Shown: positions 34,967 to 44,639 of the stretch, piece by piece
Position numbering within the stretch: the stretch's first letter is position 1
How the letters are laid out: each line of letters begins with the position of its first letter
Source: HXMU1420-13 sp963691715
GTDB taxonomy: Bacteria > Bacteroidota > Rhodothermia > Balneolales > Balneolaceae
Assembly: GCA_963691715.1 (NCBI GenBank)
Contig: OY829281.1
Coordinates: 2,418,001-2,482,000 of the forward strand
Length of the DNA stretch: 64,000 nt
Reading direction: 5' to 3'
Translations under genes and position numbers: made by a program
Notes under the pieces: model-generated
Told to the model about the DNA's origin: nothing
Database searches by the model: none
What the model saw: the letters and a program-made list of their open reading frames with translations, nothing else

Positions 34967-36853
34967 CTAGTTTTTTAAATACACCATTAACACGGCAACA
35001 TCACTTGCTGAAACGCCGCTTATTCTGGATGCTTGACCAATTGTTTCGGGTCGGATTTTCGAAAGTTTAAGCATTCCTTCCGTTGATAAGCTCCTCAATT
35101 TTGAGTAATCAATTTTTTCTGGAATTGGGGAATTCTCTTTATTACTAAGTTCTTCCACCATTTCATATTCCTTTTGAATATATCCCGAATACTTGATTTG
35201 TATTTCAACCTGTTCCGATACATAAGTATTCGTGGTAATTTCTTGCACTTGTGATTTTAACTTTTCGTCTGCCTCGATAATATCAGATAAGTGGACTTCT
35301 GGTCGCATTAAGACCGTTTGTGCTTTTACTGGTTGGGAAAGTCGGGAAGTCCCTAATCTCTCTAGCATGGCATCCATGTTTAATGGACGAACAGTATATG
35401 AGGCAATCAACTTAAACAACTGATTAATCTCTGCTTTTTTCTGTAGATATGTTTGATAGCGAACCTCGGTGGCAAGTCCAATTTTGTAGCCAAGTTCTGT
35501 AAGTCGTAGATCTGCATTATCTTGGCGTAACAGTATTCGGTGTTCCGCTCTTGAAGTAAACATTCGATAGGGTTCTTCAGTGCCTTTATTGATTAGGTCA
35601 TCAATTAACACTCCAATGTAAGCTTCTGATCGTTTAAGAATAAAAGGGTTTTTACCAGAAACTTTTAATCCTGCATTAATACCAGCCATTAATCCCTGGC
35701 AAGCTGCCTCTTCGTAACCTGTTGTACCATTTATTTGCCCTGCAAAATAAAGACCATCTATACGTTTGGTCTCAAGTGTTCTTTTTATTTGGTGAGGAGG
35801 AAAATAATCGTATTCAATGGCGTATCCTGGGCGTATCATTACTGCCTTCTCGAAGCCTGGTATTGTTCGTAGAGCCTCATACTGTGTTTCCTCTGGTAAG
35901 GATGTAGAGAATCCATTTAAATACATTTCATACGTATTCCAACCTTCGGGCTCTAGGAAAAGTTGATGTCGATCTTTATCTGCAAATCGATTGATTTTAT
36001 CTTCTATACTCGGACAATACCGTGGCCCAACAGACTTTATTCTACCATTAAACATAGGGCTTCGATCAAAACCTGTTCGAAGAACATCATGCACAGAAGA
36101 ATTTGTATATCCAATCCAACATGTAAGCTGTTCTTTCGCTGTAGGTAATGGGCTATCAGTCATAAAAGAAAATGGAGAAGCATCATCATCACCATATTGA
36201 ATCTCAAGCTTTGAATAATCAATAGAGCGGCCATCAACTCTGGGAGGAGTGCCTGTTTTAAGGCGCCCAATTTCAAAACCTAAACCTTCAAGCGCTGCAG
36301 AGATTCCGACGGAAGCCCGTTCTCCAGATCTACCTCCACCATAATTATTTTCACCAATATGTATTAACCCATTTAAAAAGGTACCGCTGGTTAAAATTAC
36401 CGCCTTCGCATGAAACACCTGTCCTGTTTGTGTAACAATTCCTGTTACCTTTCCATTATCAGTGAGCAGATCTACCACATTATCTTGTCGAAAGGTTAAG
36501 GAAGGAATTTCTTCAAGCTTTTCTCGCATTTTCTGGGCGTAAAGCATACGATCGCTTTGACAGCGAGGACTCCACATTGCGGGACCTTTACTACGATTTA
36601 ACATTCTAAATTGAACCGAAGATTCGTCACTTACTATTCCGCTAAGCCCACCAAGAGCATCTATTTCCCTCACCAATTGACCTTTTGCAACGCCACCCAT
36701 AGCCGGATTACAAGACATCTTTGCAATCGCCTCTAAATTCATTGTAATCAATAATGTAGAAGCTCCCAGCCTTGCAGCAGCTCCAGCAGCCTCACTTCCT
36801 GCATGACCAGCTCCGACTACTATAACGTCATATGTTGAATAGATAGATGACAT
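34967..36853 (-). CDS. mnmG: tRNA uridine-34 5-carboxymethylaminomethyl modification enzyme MnmG
   Basis: 628 residues, full length. FAD-binding DVIVVGAGHAGSEAAGAAAR, then MSCNPAMGGVAKGQLVREID, GTFLNGLIHIG, FSMSR-type region RMLNRSKGPAMWSPRCQSDR and the helical C-terminus KIRPETIGQASRISGVS. With MnmE it modifies U34 of tRNAs that read two-codon boxes ending in A/G. First gene of the mnmG-rsmG-WYL unit. Often close to oriC in bacteria, which bears on the origin candidate 14 kb away. Confidence 0.97.
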   Translation of the reverse strand: MSSIYSTYDVIVVGAGHAGSEAAGAAARLGASTLLITMNLEAIAKMSCNPAMGGVAKGQLVREIDALGGLSGIVSDESSVQFRMLNRSKGPAMWSPRCQSDRMLYAQKMREKLEEIPSLTFRQDNVVDLLTDNGKVTGIVTQTGQVFHAKAVILTSGTFLNGLIHIGENNYGGGRSGERASVGISAALEGLGFEIGRLKTGTPPRVDGRSIDYSKLEIQYGDDDASPFSFMTDSPLPTAKEQLTCWIGYTNSSVHDVLRTGFDRSPMFNGRIKSVGPRYCPSIEDKINRFADKDRHQLFLEPEGWNTYEMYLNGFSTSLPEETQYEALRTIPGFEKAVMIRPGYAIEYDYFPPHQIKRTLETKRIDGLYFAGQINGTTGYEEAACQGLMAGINAGLKVSGKNPFILKRSEAYIGVLIDDLINKGTEEPYRMFTSRAEHRILLRQDNADLRLTELGYKIGLATEVRYQTYLQKKAEINQLFKLIASYTVRPLNMDAMLERLGTSRLSQPVKAQTVLMRPEVHLSDIIEADEKLKSQVQEITTNTYVSEQVEIQIKYSGYIQKEYEMVEELSNKENSPIPEKIDYSKLRSLSTEGMLKLSKIRPETIGQASRISGVSASDVAVLMVYLKN

Positions 36854-36902
36854 TGATATTTATTGACTTAGTTAAATTAATAGAAAATATATGGCTTCTT
36901 AA

Positions 36903-36944
36903 AATAAAAAAAGCTCTGAACAAATTTATACGTTCAGAGCTTTT
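36903..36944 (-). terminator. Intrinsic terminator after tRNA-Asp
   Basis: On the minus strand, aagctctgaac and gttcagagctt form a hairpin with a 10-base loop, followed by a T-run. It directly follows the tRNA and lies before mnmG, so it ends the tRNA transcript. Confidence 0.85.
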
Positions 36945-36947
36945 AAG

Positions 36948-37021
36948 CGATCCGGAAGGGACTCGAACCCTCGACCTCCTGCGTGACAGGCAGGCGTTCT
37001 AACCAACTGAACTACCGGACC
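36948..37021 (-). tRNA. tRNA-Asp (anticodon GTC)
   Basis: 74 nt. Acceptor ggtccgg pairs with ccggatc (one G-U), discriminator G. D-arm ttcagttggtta, anticodon stem cctgc/gcagg with loop containing gtc, T-arm gggttcgagtccc. CCA is not encoded. Discriminator G73 and GTC both fit Asp. Confidence 0.96.
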
Positions 37022-37082
37022 TTTTTGAGAGCATCAAATATACTGAGGTATCGAAATCTAAGTCAACACCTTAGTATAAAAA

Positions 37083-37625
37083 TTATAGTAGAGATTTTAT
37101 TGCAGATGTAAGTGTTTCACTTTCAGGCTTTACAGAACTGCGAAACCTTCTAATGAGGTTTCCTTCGCGATCAATTAAGAACTTTTCAAAATTCCATTTA
37201 ATATCTCCATCAAAATCTTGGTTCTCTAAACTAGTTAAATAAGTAAATAAAGGAGCTTGATCGTCTCCTTTGACAGACACCTTAGCAGCCATTGGAAATT
37301 CAACACCATATTCTAACCTACAAAATTGTTTTATATCTTCATTGGTTCCAGGTTCTTGTCCTCTAAAATTATTGGCAGGAAAGCCAATTACAACAAGACC
37401 ATCATCTTTAAATTCCTCATAAATAGATTGAAGGCCTTCATATTGTGGGGTATATCCACATTTAGATGCTACATTAACAATTAAAAGGACATTTCCTTTA
37501 TAGGCTTCTAGGGTCATTTCATTTCCATCGATATCTGTTAATGGAAAATCATAAATCGATTCGTTTGTTATCATTATATTATTAGAAAGAGACAGTGTTA
37601 AAAAAATGGTAAGTAAGAGCTTCAT
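37083..37625 (-). CDS. Glutathione peroxidase-family thiol peroxidase (Cys type)
   Basis: 180 residues. NVASKCGYTPQYEGL has the peroxidatic Cys, FPANNFRGQEPGTNEDIKQF the conserved Gln and the position of a resolving Cys, and IKWNFEKFLID the Trp-Asn of the catalytic tetrad. The codon for the peroxidatic residue is TGT, so it is not a selenoprotein. The N-terminus MKLLLTIFLTLSLSN suggests export. Reduces hydroperoxides, probably with thioredoxin. Single gene. Confidence 0.92.
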   Translation of the reverse strand: MKLLLTIFLTLSLSNNIMITNESIYDFPLTDIDGNEMTLEAYKGNVLLIVNVASKCGYTPQYEGLQSIYEEFKDDGLVVIGFPANNFRGQEPGTNEDIKQFCRLEYGVEFPMAAKVSVKGDDQAPLFTYLTSLENQDFDGDIKWNFEKFLIDREGNLIRRFRSSVKPESETLTSAIKSLL

Positions 37626-37686
37626 TGCATAAATTTTTGAATGATACGTTACTGTTCAAATTTAAACTTATAAATTTTAATTCCAT

Positions 37687-38406
37687 ATGAACCTAATTCT
37701 TAAATGGCTTTTACTTTTTTTTGTATCTGTAGCGCCGGTTATAGTAAAAGCACAAATGTTTTCGATCCCTGACAAAGAAGAACGCATAAGTAAACCGAGC
37801 ACAATAATACGAGTCGGAACCTCAATTACTGATTTTAAATATAAAGGTAAAGAAGAAGATACAGACCAACGCCTTCTTGAACTAGACAATGCCATCTTCG
37901 AGGTGATGATTGAAACATTTGGGTTAACGGCTAATGCCAAAATAGGGAATTCAATTACAGGTTTAGACAATGGTTCTTTTCTAGATTTGAATCTGAGGTT
38001 TACAAACGATTTTAACCTCATAAAAACAAAAAAATTACAAGCAGGTATTCCGATTCAGCTAAGTTCAGGATTGACAACCTCGAATAGTGATTTTACAAGA
38101 AATAGATTTAATCAAACCCATTTTGCAGGAGGAACAGGGTTATTTTTTAATATAAACCCGTCCAAAAAACTAGAAATCCATAACCATGGGATTTATGGTT
38201 ATGGATTTAGTAATTCAAATGGAGGATTCTTTGGTGGTACACTAAACTATTTGGATGTCGGTACTAAGATTAATGTATTGAATATTATAGGTGAGAGAAC
38301 ATTAAGCATTGCATATGCTTATATATTAAGGTCCTATGATATTGATAAAGAAATTTATGATTATGATCTAACAGGACATCAAATTACAGTAGGTATATCA
38401 TTTTGA
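37687..38406 (+). CDS. Exported protein, probable outer-membrane barrel, unknown
   Basis: 239 residues. Signal peptide LKWLLLFFVSVAPVIVKAQ, then amphipathic strands (LDLNLRFTNDFNLIKTKKLQ, AGIPIQLSSGLTTSNSDF, LSIAYAYILRSYDIDKEI) and a C-terminal HQITVGISF ending in an aromatic residue. This is the pattern of a small outer-membrane barrel. No family recognised. Its stop overlaps the TTG start of the next gene, so it is cotranslated. Confidence 0.6.
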   Translation: MNLILKWLLLFFVSVAPVIVKAQMFSIPDKEERISKPSTIIRVGTSITDFKYKGKEEDTDQRLLELDNAIFEVMIETFGLTANAKIGNSITGLDNGSFLDLNLRFTNDFNLIKTKKLQAGIPIQLSSGLTTSNSDFTRNRFNQTHFAGGTGLFFNINPSKKLEIHNHGIYGYGFSNSNGGFFGGTLNYLDVGTKINVLNIIGERTLSIAYAYILRSYDIDKEIYDYDLTGHQITVGISF

Positions 38407-38702
38407 AATCAGATAAGTTACTACTCGAACTAGAATCGGTATTGGAAAAATCAGGGTATAAACTTAGAAAAGAAAGAGGATCATTTAGGGGTGCTGACTG
38501 TATCATTGAAGGGGATAAACTGGTAATCGTAAATAAAAATAAACCCATTGAGGCTCAACTAGGCACAATAGCTAAATTTTTGGGATCTGTAGATCTTACG
38601 GATTCTTTCATAAAACCTGCTGTGAGAAAAGAATTAGAAAAGTTATGGGATCGGCTTTCAGTAACCCCATCTTTTACGAACGATAACTGGGAGTTAGGTT
38701 AA
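38403..38702 (+). CDS. Conserved small protein, unknown function
   Basis: 99 residues, no signal peptide. Charged and helical (LLLELESVLEKSGYKLRKER) with a beta stretch GDKLVIVNKNKPIEAQLG and KELEKLWDRLS. It resembles small proteins found next to MBL hydrolases in Bacteroidota, by gene order rather than motif. It starts with TTG overlapping the previous stop, and its stop is immediately followed by the ATG of the MBL gene, so it sits inside a three-gene operon. Confidence 0.65.
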   Translation: MKSDKLLLELESVLEKSGYKLRKERGSFRGADCIIEGDKLVIVNKNKPIEAQLGTIAKFLGSVDLTDSFIKPAVRKELEKLWDRLSVTPSFTNDNWELG

Positions 38703-39464
38703 ATGAAACTCACCTTTTTAGGAACGGGAACTTCGATGGGAGTGCCGGTTGCTGGTGGTTTTTTAAGGGAAAAGCTTGCACATGATCCTCGAAATGAACG
38801 AAGTAGATGTTCCGTCTGGATCCGTTCAGAAAATGTATCGTTTTTAATTGATGTAGGTCCAGAATATAGAATCCAAAGTATTAGATCTGGAATCAAAAAC
38901 ATTGACTTTGTTTTAATTACCCATGAACATATGGATCATATTGGTGGACTTGATGAGTTGAGGATGTATAATTATAAAATGAAAAGACCTATTCCAATTT
39001 ATACGACAAAAACAGCTATAAAAAGTATAAAAAATAGATTTAATTATATGTTTGGAGAGAATAAATACCCCGGATCAACCTCTCTAGATTTATATGAAAT
39101 ATCCAGCAAAATGGTGTTTGAAGAGATAGCGATTACACCTTTACCTGTGAAACATGGATCCCTAGATATTCTAGGTTTTAGAATTAACAATACCGCTTAT
39201 TTAACAGATGTAAGTGATATACCAGAATCCACCAAAGCATTAATCAAGGGTTGCAGTACCATTATTTTAAGTGCACTTCGATGGGATCCTGAACACCCCA
39301 CACACTTAACCATTCCACAAGCTGTTCGTTTAATTAATGAATTTGATGTAAAACAAGGGTATCTAATACATATGAACAGTTATGTTGACCATGAAAAGAC
39401 AAATCAACAATTACCCGAACATATCAAATTAGCGTTTGATATGCAGACAATTACAATCGATTAA
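38703..39464 (+). CDS. MBL-fold hydrolase, PhnP-like phosphodiesterase
   Basis: 253 residues. Metallo-beta-lactamase motif THEHMDHIGGLDEL (HxHxDH), upstream LGTGTSMGVPV and a later LPVKHGSLDILGFRI. The GTGTSxGVP start is characteristic of the PhnP / cyclic phosphodiesterase subgroup, binding two metals. Likely a phosphodiesterase on cyclic phosphates. Third gene of the operon; its end overlaps the convergent mannose-1-P guanylyltransferase by 4 bp, with no room for a terminator between them. Confidence 0.88.
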   Translation: MKLTFLGTGTSMGVPVAGGFLREKLAHDPRNERSRCSVWIRSENVSFLIDVGPEYRIQSIRSGIKNIDFVLITHEHMDHIGGLDELRMYNYKMKRPIPIYTTKTAIKSIKNRFNYMFGENKYPGSTSLDLYEISSKMVFEEIAITPLPVKHGSLDILGFRINNTAYLTDVSDIPESTKALIKGCSTIILSALRWDPEHPTHLTIPQAVRLINEFDVKQGYLIHMNSYVDHEKTNQQLPEHIKLAFDMQTITID

Positions 39465-40546
39465 AGGAACTTTTGTAAGTCTTCTGATGCCTTCAGTTGG
39501 TCCACAATTTGCTTAACACCTTGTGCAGTATTGAGGTTACAGATTAAAATGGAGTCATCGGTTTCAACAACAGCAATATTATCTACCCCAACTAAGGAAA
39601 TCATTTTTTCAGAATTTGAAACTACTAAATTATGCTCAGCTGCGGCAAAAGTAGCATGTATAGACTGAATTGCATTACCCGATGCATCTTTACTTGCCAA
39701 TTCAAAAACGGCAGACCAACTTCCTACATCGTTCCATCCAAATTCGCCAGGAACAACAAATACAGATTTTGATTGTTCCATGATCCCGTAATCAATAGAA
39801 ACGGATTCGCACGCATAATAAAAATCTTTAATTGAAGGGATATGATAATCTGTATATAGTTCTTCGGAACATTTAGAAAGTTCATCATACATTGCTGGTA
39901 AATAAGTTTGTATTTCCTTTAGTACCGTAGAAGCTTTCCAAACGAACATGCCACTGTTCCAAAAATATTCACCAGAAGCAACAAACTGTTCAGCGGTGGC
40001 TATATTTGGTTTTTCAGTAAACGCGCGGACAGGATGAACCACGTGCTCATTGAATTCTTCTTTTATCGAACCATTAGCGTGAATATAACCAAAGCCAGTC
40101 TCTGGTTTATCCGGATGGATACCAATGGTAACTAAATGTTCACCTGATTCAGCTTTTTTTATTGCAGAATGTACGTACTTAAGAAATTGATCCGGCTCAG
40201 TAATATGGTGATCTGCAGGAAGAACAACCATGATAGCATCAGGGTCCTTTTTGTATAATAGTTCAGCCGCAATAGCAACACAAGGGGCTGTATTTTTAGC
40301 TACGGGCTCGCCAACAATATTTTCATCTGGAACCTTAGGAAGCTGTTCTTTTACAATAGAAACATAGCTCTCGTTAGTTACCACCATTATACGTTCTTGT
40401 GGAATTATTGGCTCAATGCGTTTAGCTGTGTTTTGAATCATTGTGCCCTCACCAAAAAGATTTAAAAATTGTTTAGGTAGAGCTTTGGTACTTTTTGGCC
40501 AAAAACGTGTGCCCGATCCCCCAGCCATAATTACTGCATATATCAT
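39461..40546 (-). CDS. Mannose-1-phosphate guanylyltransferase
   Basis: 361 residues. Nucleotidyltransferase signature IMAGGSGTRFWPKSTKALPKQF, then VVLPADHHI, FTEKPNI and WNSGMFVWKAS. Makes GDP-mannose from mannose-1-phosphate and GTP for polysaccharide or glycoprotein synthesis. It lacks the extra C-terminal phosphomannose isomerase domain of type II enzymes. Cytoplasmic. 27 bp downstream of the histidine kinase gene on the same strand, so it may be in the same transcript. Confidence 0.93.
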   Translation of the reverse strand: MIYAVIMAGGSGTRFWPKSTKALPKQFLNLFGEGTMIQNTAKRIEPIIPQERIMVVTNESYVSIVKEQLPKVPDENIVGEPVAKNTAPCVAIAAELLYKKDPDAIMVVLPADHHITEPDQFLKYVHSAIKKAESGEHLVTIGIHPDKPETGFGYIHANGSIKEEFNEHVVHPVRAFTEKPNIATAEQFVASGEYFWNSGMFVWKASTVLKEIQTYLPAMYDELSKCSEELYTDYHIPSIKDFYYACESVSIDYGIMEQSKSVFVVPGEFGWNDVGSWSAVFELASKDASGNAIQSIHATFAAAEHNLVVSNSEKMISLVGVDNIAVVETDDSILICNLNTAQGVKQIVDQLKASEDLQKFL

Positions 40547-40573
40547 AAAAAAATTGAATAGTCGATGTTAAAA

Positions 40574-41641
40574 TTAGTATTGAATTTTAGACAAACTTAT
40601 AGAGAAAATCGACCCTTTATTTGGAACACTTTTAATCGATAATGTTTCTCCATGAGCTTCAATAATATGTTTTACAATAGCCAGACCCAACCCTGTTCCT
40701 CCTCGTTCTCTTGATCTTGATTTATCGACCCTAAAAAAACGTTCTGTGACACGATTCAAATCGGCTTCATCTATACCGATACCGGTATCTTTAACAGAGA
40801 ATTCAATTTTTCCAGGATTGATTCCAGATTCGACACCTAAATATACTTTTCCGCCTTTCATATTGTACTTAATTCCATTCTCTACAAGATTAATAAAAAC
40901 CTGTTTAAGTTGGTTTTTATCTGCTTTTACATGGATATTAGGATCAAAATCATTGACAATAATTTCAACGTCTTCCTTTTCTGCTTTATACGTTAAGCTT
41001 TCTACCACGTCTTGAACTAGATCATGTAAAAGAACGTCTTCGAATTCAGATTTTAATTCACCTGTTTCGAGTCTGGAAATTTCCATTAAATCTTTGGTCA
41101 AAAAAATAAGTCGATTAACGTTATTCATAGCTTTTTGAAGAAACTTTACGTTTACATCTTCATCTTCAAGAGCCCCATTTAAAAGAGTTTCAATAAAACC
41201 TTGTATAGCGAATATTGGGGTTTTGAGTTCGTGTGAAATATCACCAATAAATTCTTTTCTGTAATTTTCAATTCTGTTTAATCGCTGAATTTCTCTTTCG
41301 ACGGTTCTACTAGATTTAATTAAATGTTTAATGATATAATCCAATTCGTCATTATAGTTGGTTCTAAGGTCTTCAATCTCTTCAAAGCGTTTTTTTGAAA
41401 TATTTTTTGAAACTCTTTCAAGTACTTTTATTCTTTGGAATTGAAGTCTTGAACCAACGATATAGCTTGTTAGAAATGTACTTAGTAAAACAAGAAATGT
41501 AATGAGTAAGGATTCTTTATACCCATGGTTAGAAAGGAACAGAATTAAATAAGCGAAAGAAGAGGATATTAAGGCAGTGTATACGGCAATTCTAAAACCT
41601 AATTTATAAAAGAATCGGTTTTGTCTTGAGTCCCTTCTCAT
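40574..41641 (-). CDS. Sensor histidine kinase, PhoR-like
   Basis: 355 residues. Two N-terminal membrane helices (YTALISSSFAYLILFLS and ESLLITFLVLLSTFLTSYIVG) without a large periplasmic domain, a linker, then dimerisation and H-box FIGDISHELKTPIFAI, N-box QVFINLVENGIKYN, G1 DTGIGIDEAD and G2 GGTGLGLAIVKHI. Autophosphorylates on His and passes phosphate to the response regulator encoded directly upstream, with a 4-bp overlap. The regulator-kinase pair is of the PhoB/PhoR type and probably controls phosphate or envelope responses. Confidence 0.93.
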   Translation of the reverse strand: MRRDSRQNRFFYKLGFRIAVYTALISSSFAYLILFLSNHGYKESLLITFLVLLSTFLTSYIVGSRLQFQRIKVLERVSKNISKKRFEEIEDLRTNYNDELDYIIKHLIKSSRTVEREIQRLNRIENYRKEFIGDISHELKTPIFAIQGFIETLLNGALEDEDVNVKFLQKAMNNVNRLIFLTKDLMEISRLETGELKSEFEDVLLHDLVQDVVESLTYKAEKEDVEIIVNDFDPNIHVKADKNQLKQVFINLVENGIKYNMKGGKVYLGVESGINPGKIEFSVKDTGIGIDEADLNRVTERFFRVDKSRSRERGGTGLGLAIVKHIIEAHGETLSIKSVPNKGSIFSISLSKIQY

Positions 41642-42315
41642 CCTTTGAATCGATATCCAACACCTTTAACGGTTTCAATGTAATGATCGCCAAGTTTTTC
41701 ACGTATTTTCCTCACATGAACGTCCACCGTGCGATCAACAACATAAATATTATCACCCCATACTTTATTTAATAGCGCTTGTCGGTCTAACACTTTTCCT
41801 TTTCTGCTTGCTAAGAAAAATAAAAGCTCAAATTCCTTTCTTGGAAGTTGAAATTCTTTGCCCCCTTTTTCTACTACATATCGATCTTTATCAATTTCAA
41901 GATCATGTGCGATTAATTTATTTACAGGTTCAGAAGAATCATCAAATCTCCGCATCACTGCTTTGATACGAGATACTAATTTAGTGGTACTGATGGGTTT
42001 GGTAATAAAGTCATCACCGCCTTTATTTAAACTTTCTATTTCGGTTTTTTCGTCACTTCTTGCCGTTAGAAAGATTACAGGAGTGCGTTTTAGTTCTTCA
42101 TCTTTACGTATAAGTTCAACTGTTTCTAAACCGTCCATTTTAGGCATCATAATGTCTAGGAGAACCAAGTCTGGTTTATATTCCTTTGCAATTTCGATCC
42201 CTTTTTCGCCATTCTCGGCTTTTAAAACCTTGAACCCTTCCTTCTTAAGGTTATATTCGATCAGATCAAGGATATCTTGTTCATCATCGACAACTAAAAT
42301 AGTTTTGTTTGCCAC
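41638..42315 (-). CDS. OmpR/PhoB-family response regulator
   Basis: 225 residues. Receiver domain with acidic pocket VVDDEQDI, phosphoacceptor Asp in LVLLDIMMPKMDG, Thr in FLTARSDE and Lys in DDFITKPIS. The winged-helix DNA-binding domain follows (PRKEFELLFFLASRKGKVLDRQALL and VDVHVRKIREKLG). First gene of the two-component pair; its end overlaps the kinase start by ATGA. Confidence 0.95.
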   Translation of the reverse strand: MANKTILVVDDEQDILDLIEYNLKKEGFKVLKAENGEKGIEIAKEYKPDLVLLDIMMPKMDGLETVELIRKDEELKRTPVIFLTARSDEKTEIESLNKGGDDFITKPISTTKLVSRIKAVMRRFDDSSEPVNKLIAHDLEIDKDRYVVEKGGKEFQLPRKEFELLFFLASRKGKVLDRQALLNKVWGDNIYVVDRTVDVHVRKIREKLGDHYIETVKGVGYRFKG

Positions 42316-42420
42316 TGTGTATTAAGTTTAATTCCCTGGTAACAATTCTACTATTATACTAATGTATTTAAGAAATGTATAATGAAGAAATTGTTATGTA
42401 ATACAAAAAGTTTCTTACGT

Positions 42421-43014
42421 TTAAGTATTTAAAAGACTAAGAGCCTTTCGAATTATAGTAGACGAATCAGAGTCTTGGCTAGTATTTATTGCTTTTATTG
42501 CTGCTTGCTCCGATTCTTTGGCTTTAAACCCGAGAGCCACTAAGGCCTGTATTGCTTCTTCAAGAACCCCAGACGTCCTATTAGATGCTATTTCATGTGT
42601 ACTTGAGTCTATAGATTTTAATTTTTCTCTTAATTCAACAATTATACGCTCAGCTGTTTTTTTCCCAATACCAGGTACTCTCGATAAGGCAACAGTATCT
42701 CCACTGGTAATTGCAGAAATAAGATTACTCACCGGTAAGCCACTCAAAATAGTTAATCCTAATTTCGGACCAACACCTTTTACGATTATAAGCTCTTCAA
42801 AAAGATGTTTTTCACTAACTGAAAAAAAACCAAAAAGACGTTGGTCGCTGTCTGTGATATGATGATAAATGAGCAGCTTAACTTCACTCCCCTCCGAAAC
42901 TAATTGATCGATGGTTTGACCAGAGACTTCAACTTTATATCCAACACCTTGTACATCCAACAATACGGAATCAGACTTTTTTTCTTCGATAAATCCTTTT
43001 AAGAAAGCGATCAT
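42421..43014 (-). CDS. ruvA: Holliday junction branch migration protein RuvA
   Basis: 197 residues, normal length. OB-fold start MIAFLKGFIEEKKSDSVLLD, two helix-hairpin-helix motifs (LIIVKGVGPKLGLTIL, ALSRVPGIGKKTAERIIVEL) and the C-terminal domain III ALVALGFKAKESEQA. Binds the four-way junction and holds RuvB rings. ruvC lies 123 bp upstream on the same strand. ruvB is not in the window. Confidence 0.95.
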   Translation of the reverse strand: MIAFLKGFIEEKKSDSVLLDVQGVGYKVEVSGQTIDQLVSEGSEVKLLIYHHITDSDQRLFGFFSVSEKHLFEELIIVKGVGPKLGLTILSGLPVSNLISAITSGDTVALSRVPGIGKKTAERIIVELREKLKSIDSSTHEIASNRTSGVLEEAIQALVALGFKAKESEQAAIKAINTSQDSDSSTIIRKALSLLNT

Positions 43015-43137
43015 AAAAATACGTTTTTAATACCCGTTCAACCTAAATTTGAGGTAGAAATAACAGGGTTGATTGGGTAATAACATAACGGATGTTTTTT
43101 TCTTTTCAAATACTAGAAAGCGGAGAAATGCGCAATA

Positions 43138-43707
43138 TTACTCTCGTACTCGATCTGGGTTTTGAGCAATAAAATTTGCCCAATCTCCCTTTTTATTATT
43201 TTGATGGGTCTTATTAGCGCCTGAGGGAATATGTTTATTATTCATCATATGACACCAAGCAACGGCCAAGGCATCGGTGGCATCGTTTGGTAGCTTTTCG
43301 TCTGGAAGGCGAACCATTTTTTTCAACATAAAAGCGACTTGTTCTTTATTAGCATTGCCATTACCAGTAATAGATTTTTTTACAACTTTTGGAAAGTATT
43401 CAACAGCCTCAAGCCCACACTGCTTAATTGCTAATATAGCAGCAGCCTGAGCTCTACCTAATTTGAGCATTGCTTGAGGATCGACCCCATAAATAGGGGT
43501 TTCAACTGCACATTGGGTAGGTTGAATAGAAGTTATTATCCCCTTAATCTGATCAAAAATATAGTTAAGTCGATCGGAGTGATTCTCAATGTTTTTCATT
43601 CGAATTACATCACACCGTAAAGCAATAAGTTTGCCATATTCCTCGGTGAGTACGGCATAGCCAGTGACTCTAGATCCAGGATCGATACCAAGGATAATTT
43701 CAGGCAT
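43138..43707 (-). CDS. ruvC: Crossover junction endodeoxyribonuclease RuvC
   Basis: 189 residues. Catalytic Asp in ILGIDPGSRVTGYAV, Glu in CAVETPIYGVDPQ and the Asp pair in PNDATDALAVAWCH. Resolves Holliday junctions with RuvAB. It has a somewhat longer C-terminal tail than the E. coli protein. Lies between fabI and ruvA, same strand. Confidence 0.95.
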   Translation of the reverse strand: MPEIILGIDPGSRVTGYAVLTEEYGKLIALRCDVIRMKNIENHSDRLNYIFDQIKGIITSIQPTQCAVETPIYGVDPQAMLKLGRAQAAAILAIKQCGLEAVEYFPKVVKKSITGNGNANKEQVAFMLKKMVRLPDEKLPNDATDALAVAWCHMMNNKHIPSGANKTHQNNKKGDWANFIAQNPDRVRE

Positions 43708-43808
43708 AAATAAATACCTATACGTATTTGATTCATTCCATCATAGATAGCAAAAAAAGAGGTAATAAAACCGATATGCTACATAAACAGGAATGAGTTA
43801 GAGGTTAA

Positions 43809-44639
43809 TTATTCTTCGTCAGAATATATTTTGGCAAGGTCTTCCATCATCTCTTCAGAAATACCGTTTGTAACAAAGCCACCATCGTGAAAGAGATTCT
43901 GCATAGTCACTTTTCGGGTTAGATCAGAAAACATAGCCACACAATAATCGGCGCACTCATCTGCAGAAGGGTTACCCATTGGAGAAAGTTTCTCTGCAAA
44001 GGTATACATGCCATCAAAGCCTTTAATACCAGAACCAGCAGAGGTTTTTGTTGGCGCTTGAGAAATAGTGTTTACTCTAATACCACGATGACCTAATCGA
44101 CTTCCATAATTTCTTGCAATACTTTCAAGTAACGCTTTTGCATCATTCATATCAGAATATTTACTGAAAATACGTTGTGCACCGATATAAGAAAGAGCAA
44201 TGATGCTACCACCATCGTTTAAAATCCCAGCGTTATCTGCATGATGTAAAACACGATGTAATGATATGGCCGAAATATCGAGAGATTGCTGATACCAGCG
44301 ATAATTAATATCCGTGTATTCCTTTTTTTTGCGAATGTTAGGAGACATCCCAATAGCATGTAGAATAAAGTCAACGTTTCCTAATTCTTCCTTTACCTTT
44401 TCCATCATTTCTTTAACCGCATCATCGTCTGATACATCACAGGGGATGATGGGGGCATTTGTCTCTTCAGACAAGGCATTTAAGGTGCCAAGCCGTAGTG
44501 CAATAGGAGCATTGGAGAGTGCAAATTTTGCCCCTTCTCTATGACAAGCCAGCGCAACTCGCCAAGCTATACTACGCTCATCAAGCGCACCAAAAATAAT
44601 TCCTTTTTTACCTTTAAGTAATCCGTAACCTTCGCCCAT
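43809..44639 (-). CDS. fabI: Enoyl-[acyl-carrier-protein] reductase (NADH) FabI
   Basis: 276 residues. Atypical SDR: GLLKGKKGIIFGALDERSIAW (nucleotide binding), the FabI-type YxxxxxxK catalytic pair in ALSYIGAQRIFSKYSDMNDAK, and NTISQAPTKTSAGSGIKGFDGM for the substrate loop. Last step of each fatty-acid elongation round. 101 bp upstream of ruvC, same strand. No other fab genes here. Confidence 0.95.
   Translation of the reverse strand: MGEGYGLLKGKKGIIFGALDERSIAWRVALACHREGAKFALSNAPIALRLGTLNALSEETNAPIIPCDVSDDDAVKEMMEKVKEELGNVDFILHAIGMSPNIRKKKEYTDINYRWYQQSLDISAISLHRVLHHADNAGILNDGGSIIALSYIGAQRIFSKYSDMNDAKALLESIARNYGSRLGHRGIRVNTISQAPTKTSAGSGIKGFDGMYTFAEKLSPMGNPSADECADYCVAMFSDLTRKVTMQNLFHDGGFVTNGISEEMMEDLAKIYSDEE

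Noticed and set aside
34967..36853. oriC next to mnmG, as in some bacteria
   Set aside because: The gaps flanking mnmG are very short and hold a tRNA-Asp and its terminator; no DnaA-box cluster there.
37083..37625. Selenocysteine glutathione peroxidase
   Set aside because: The peroxidatic residue in ASKCGYT is encoded by TGT (Cys) and the frame has no internal TGA.
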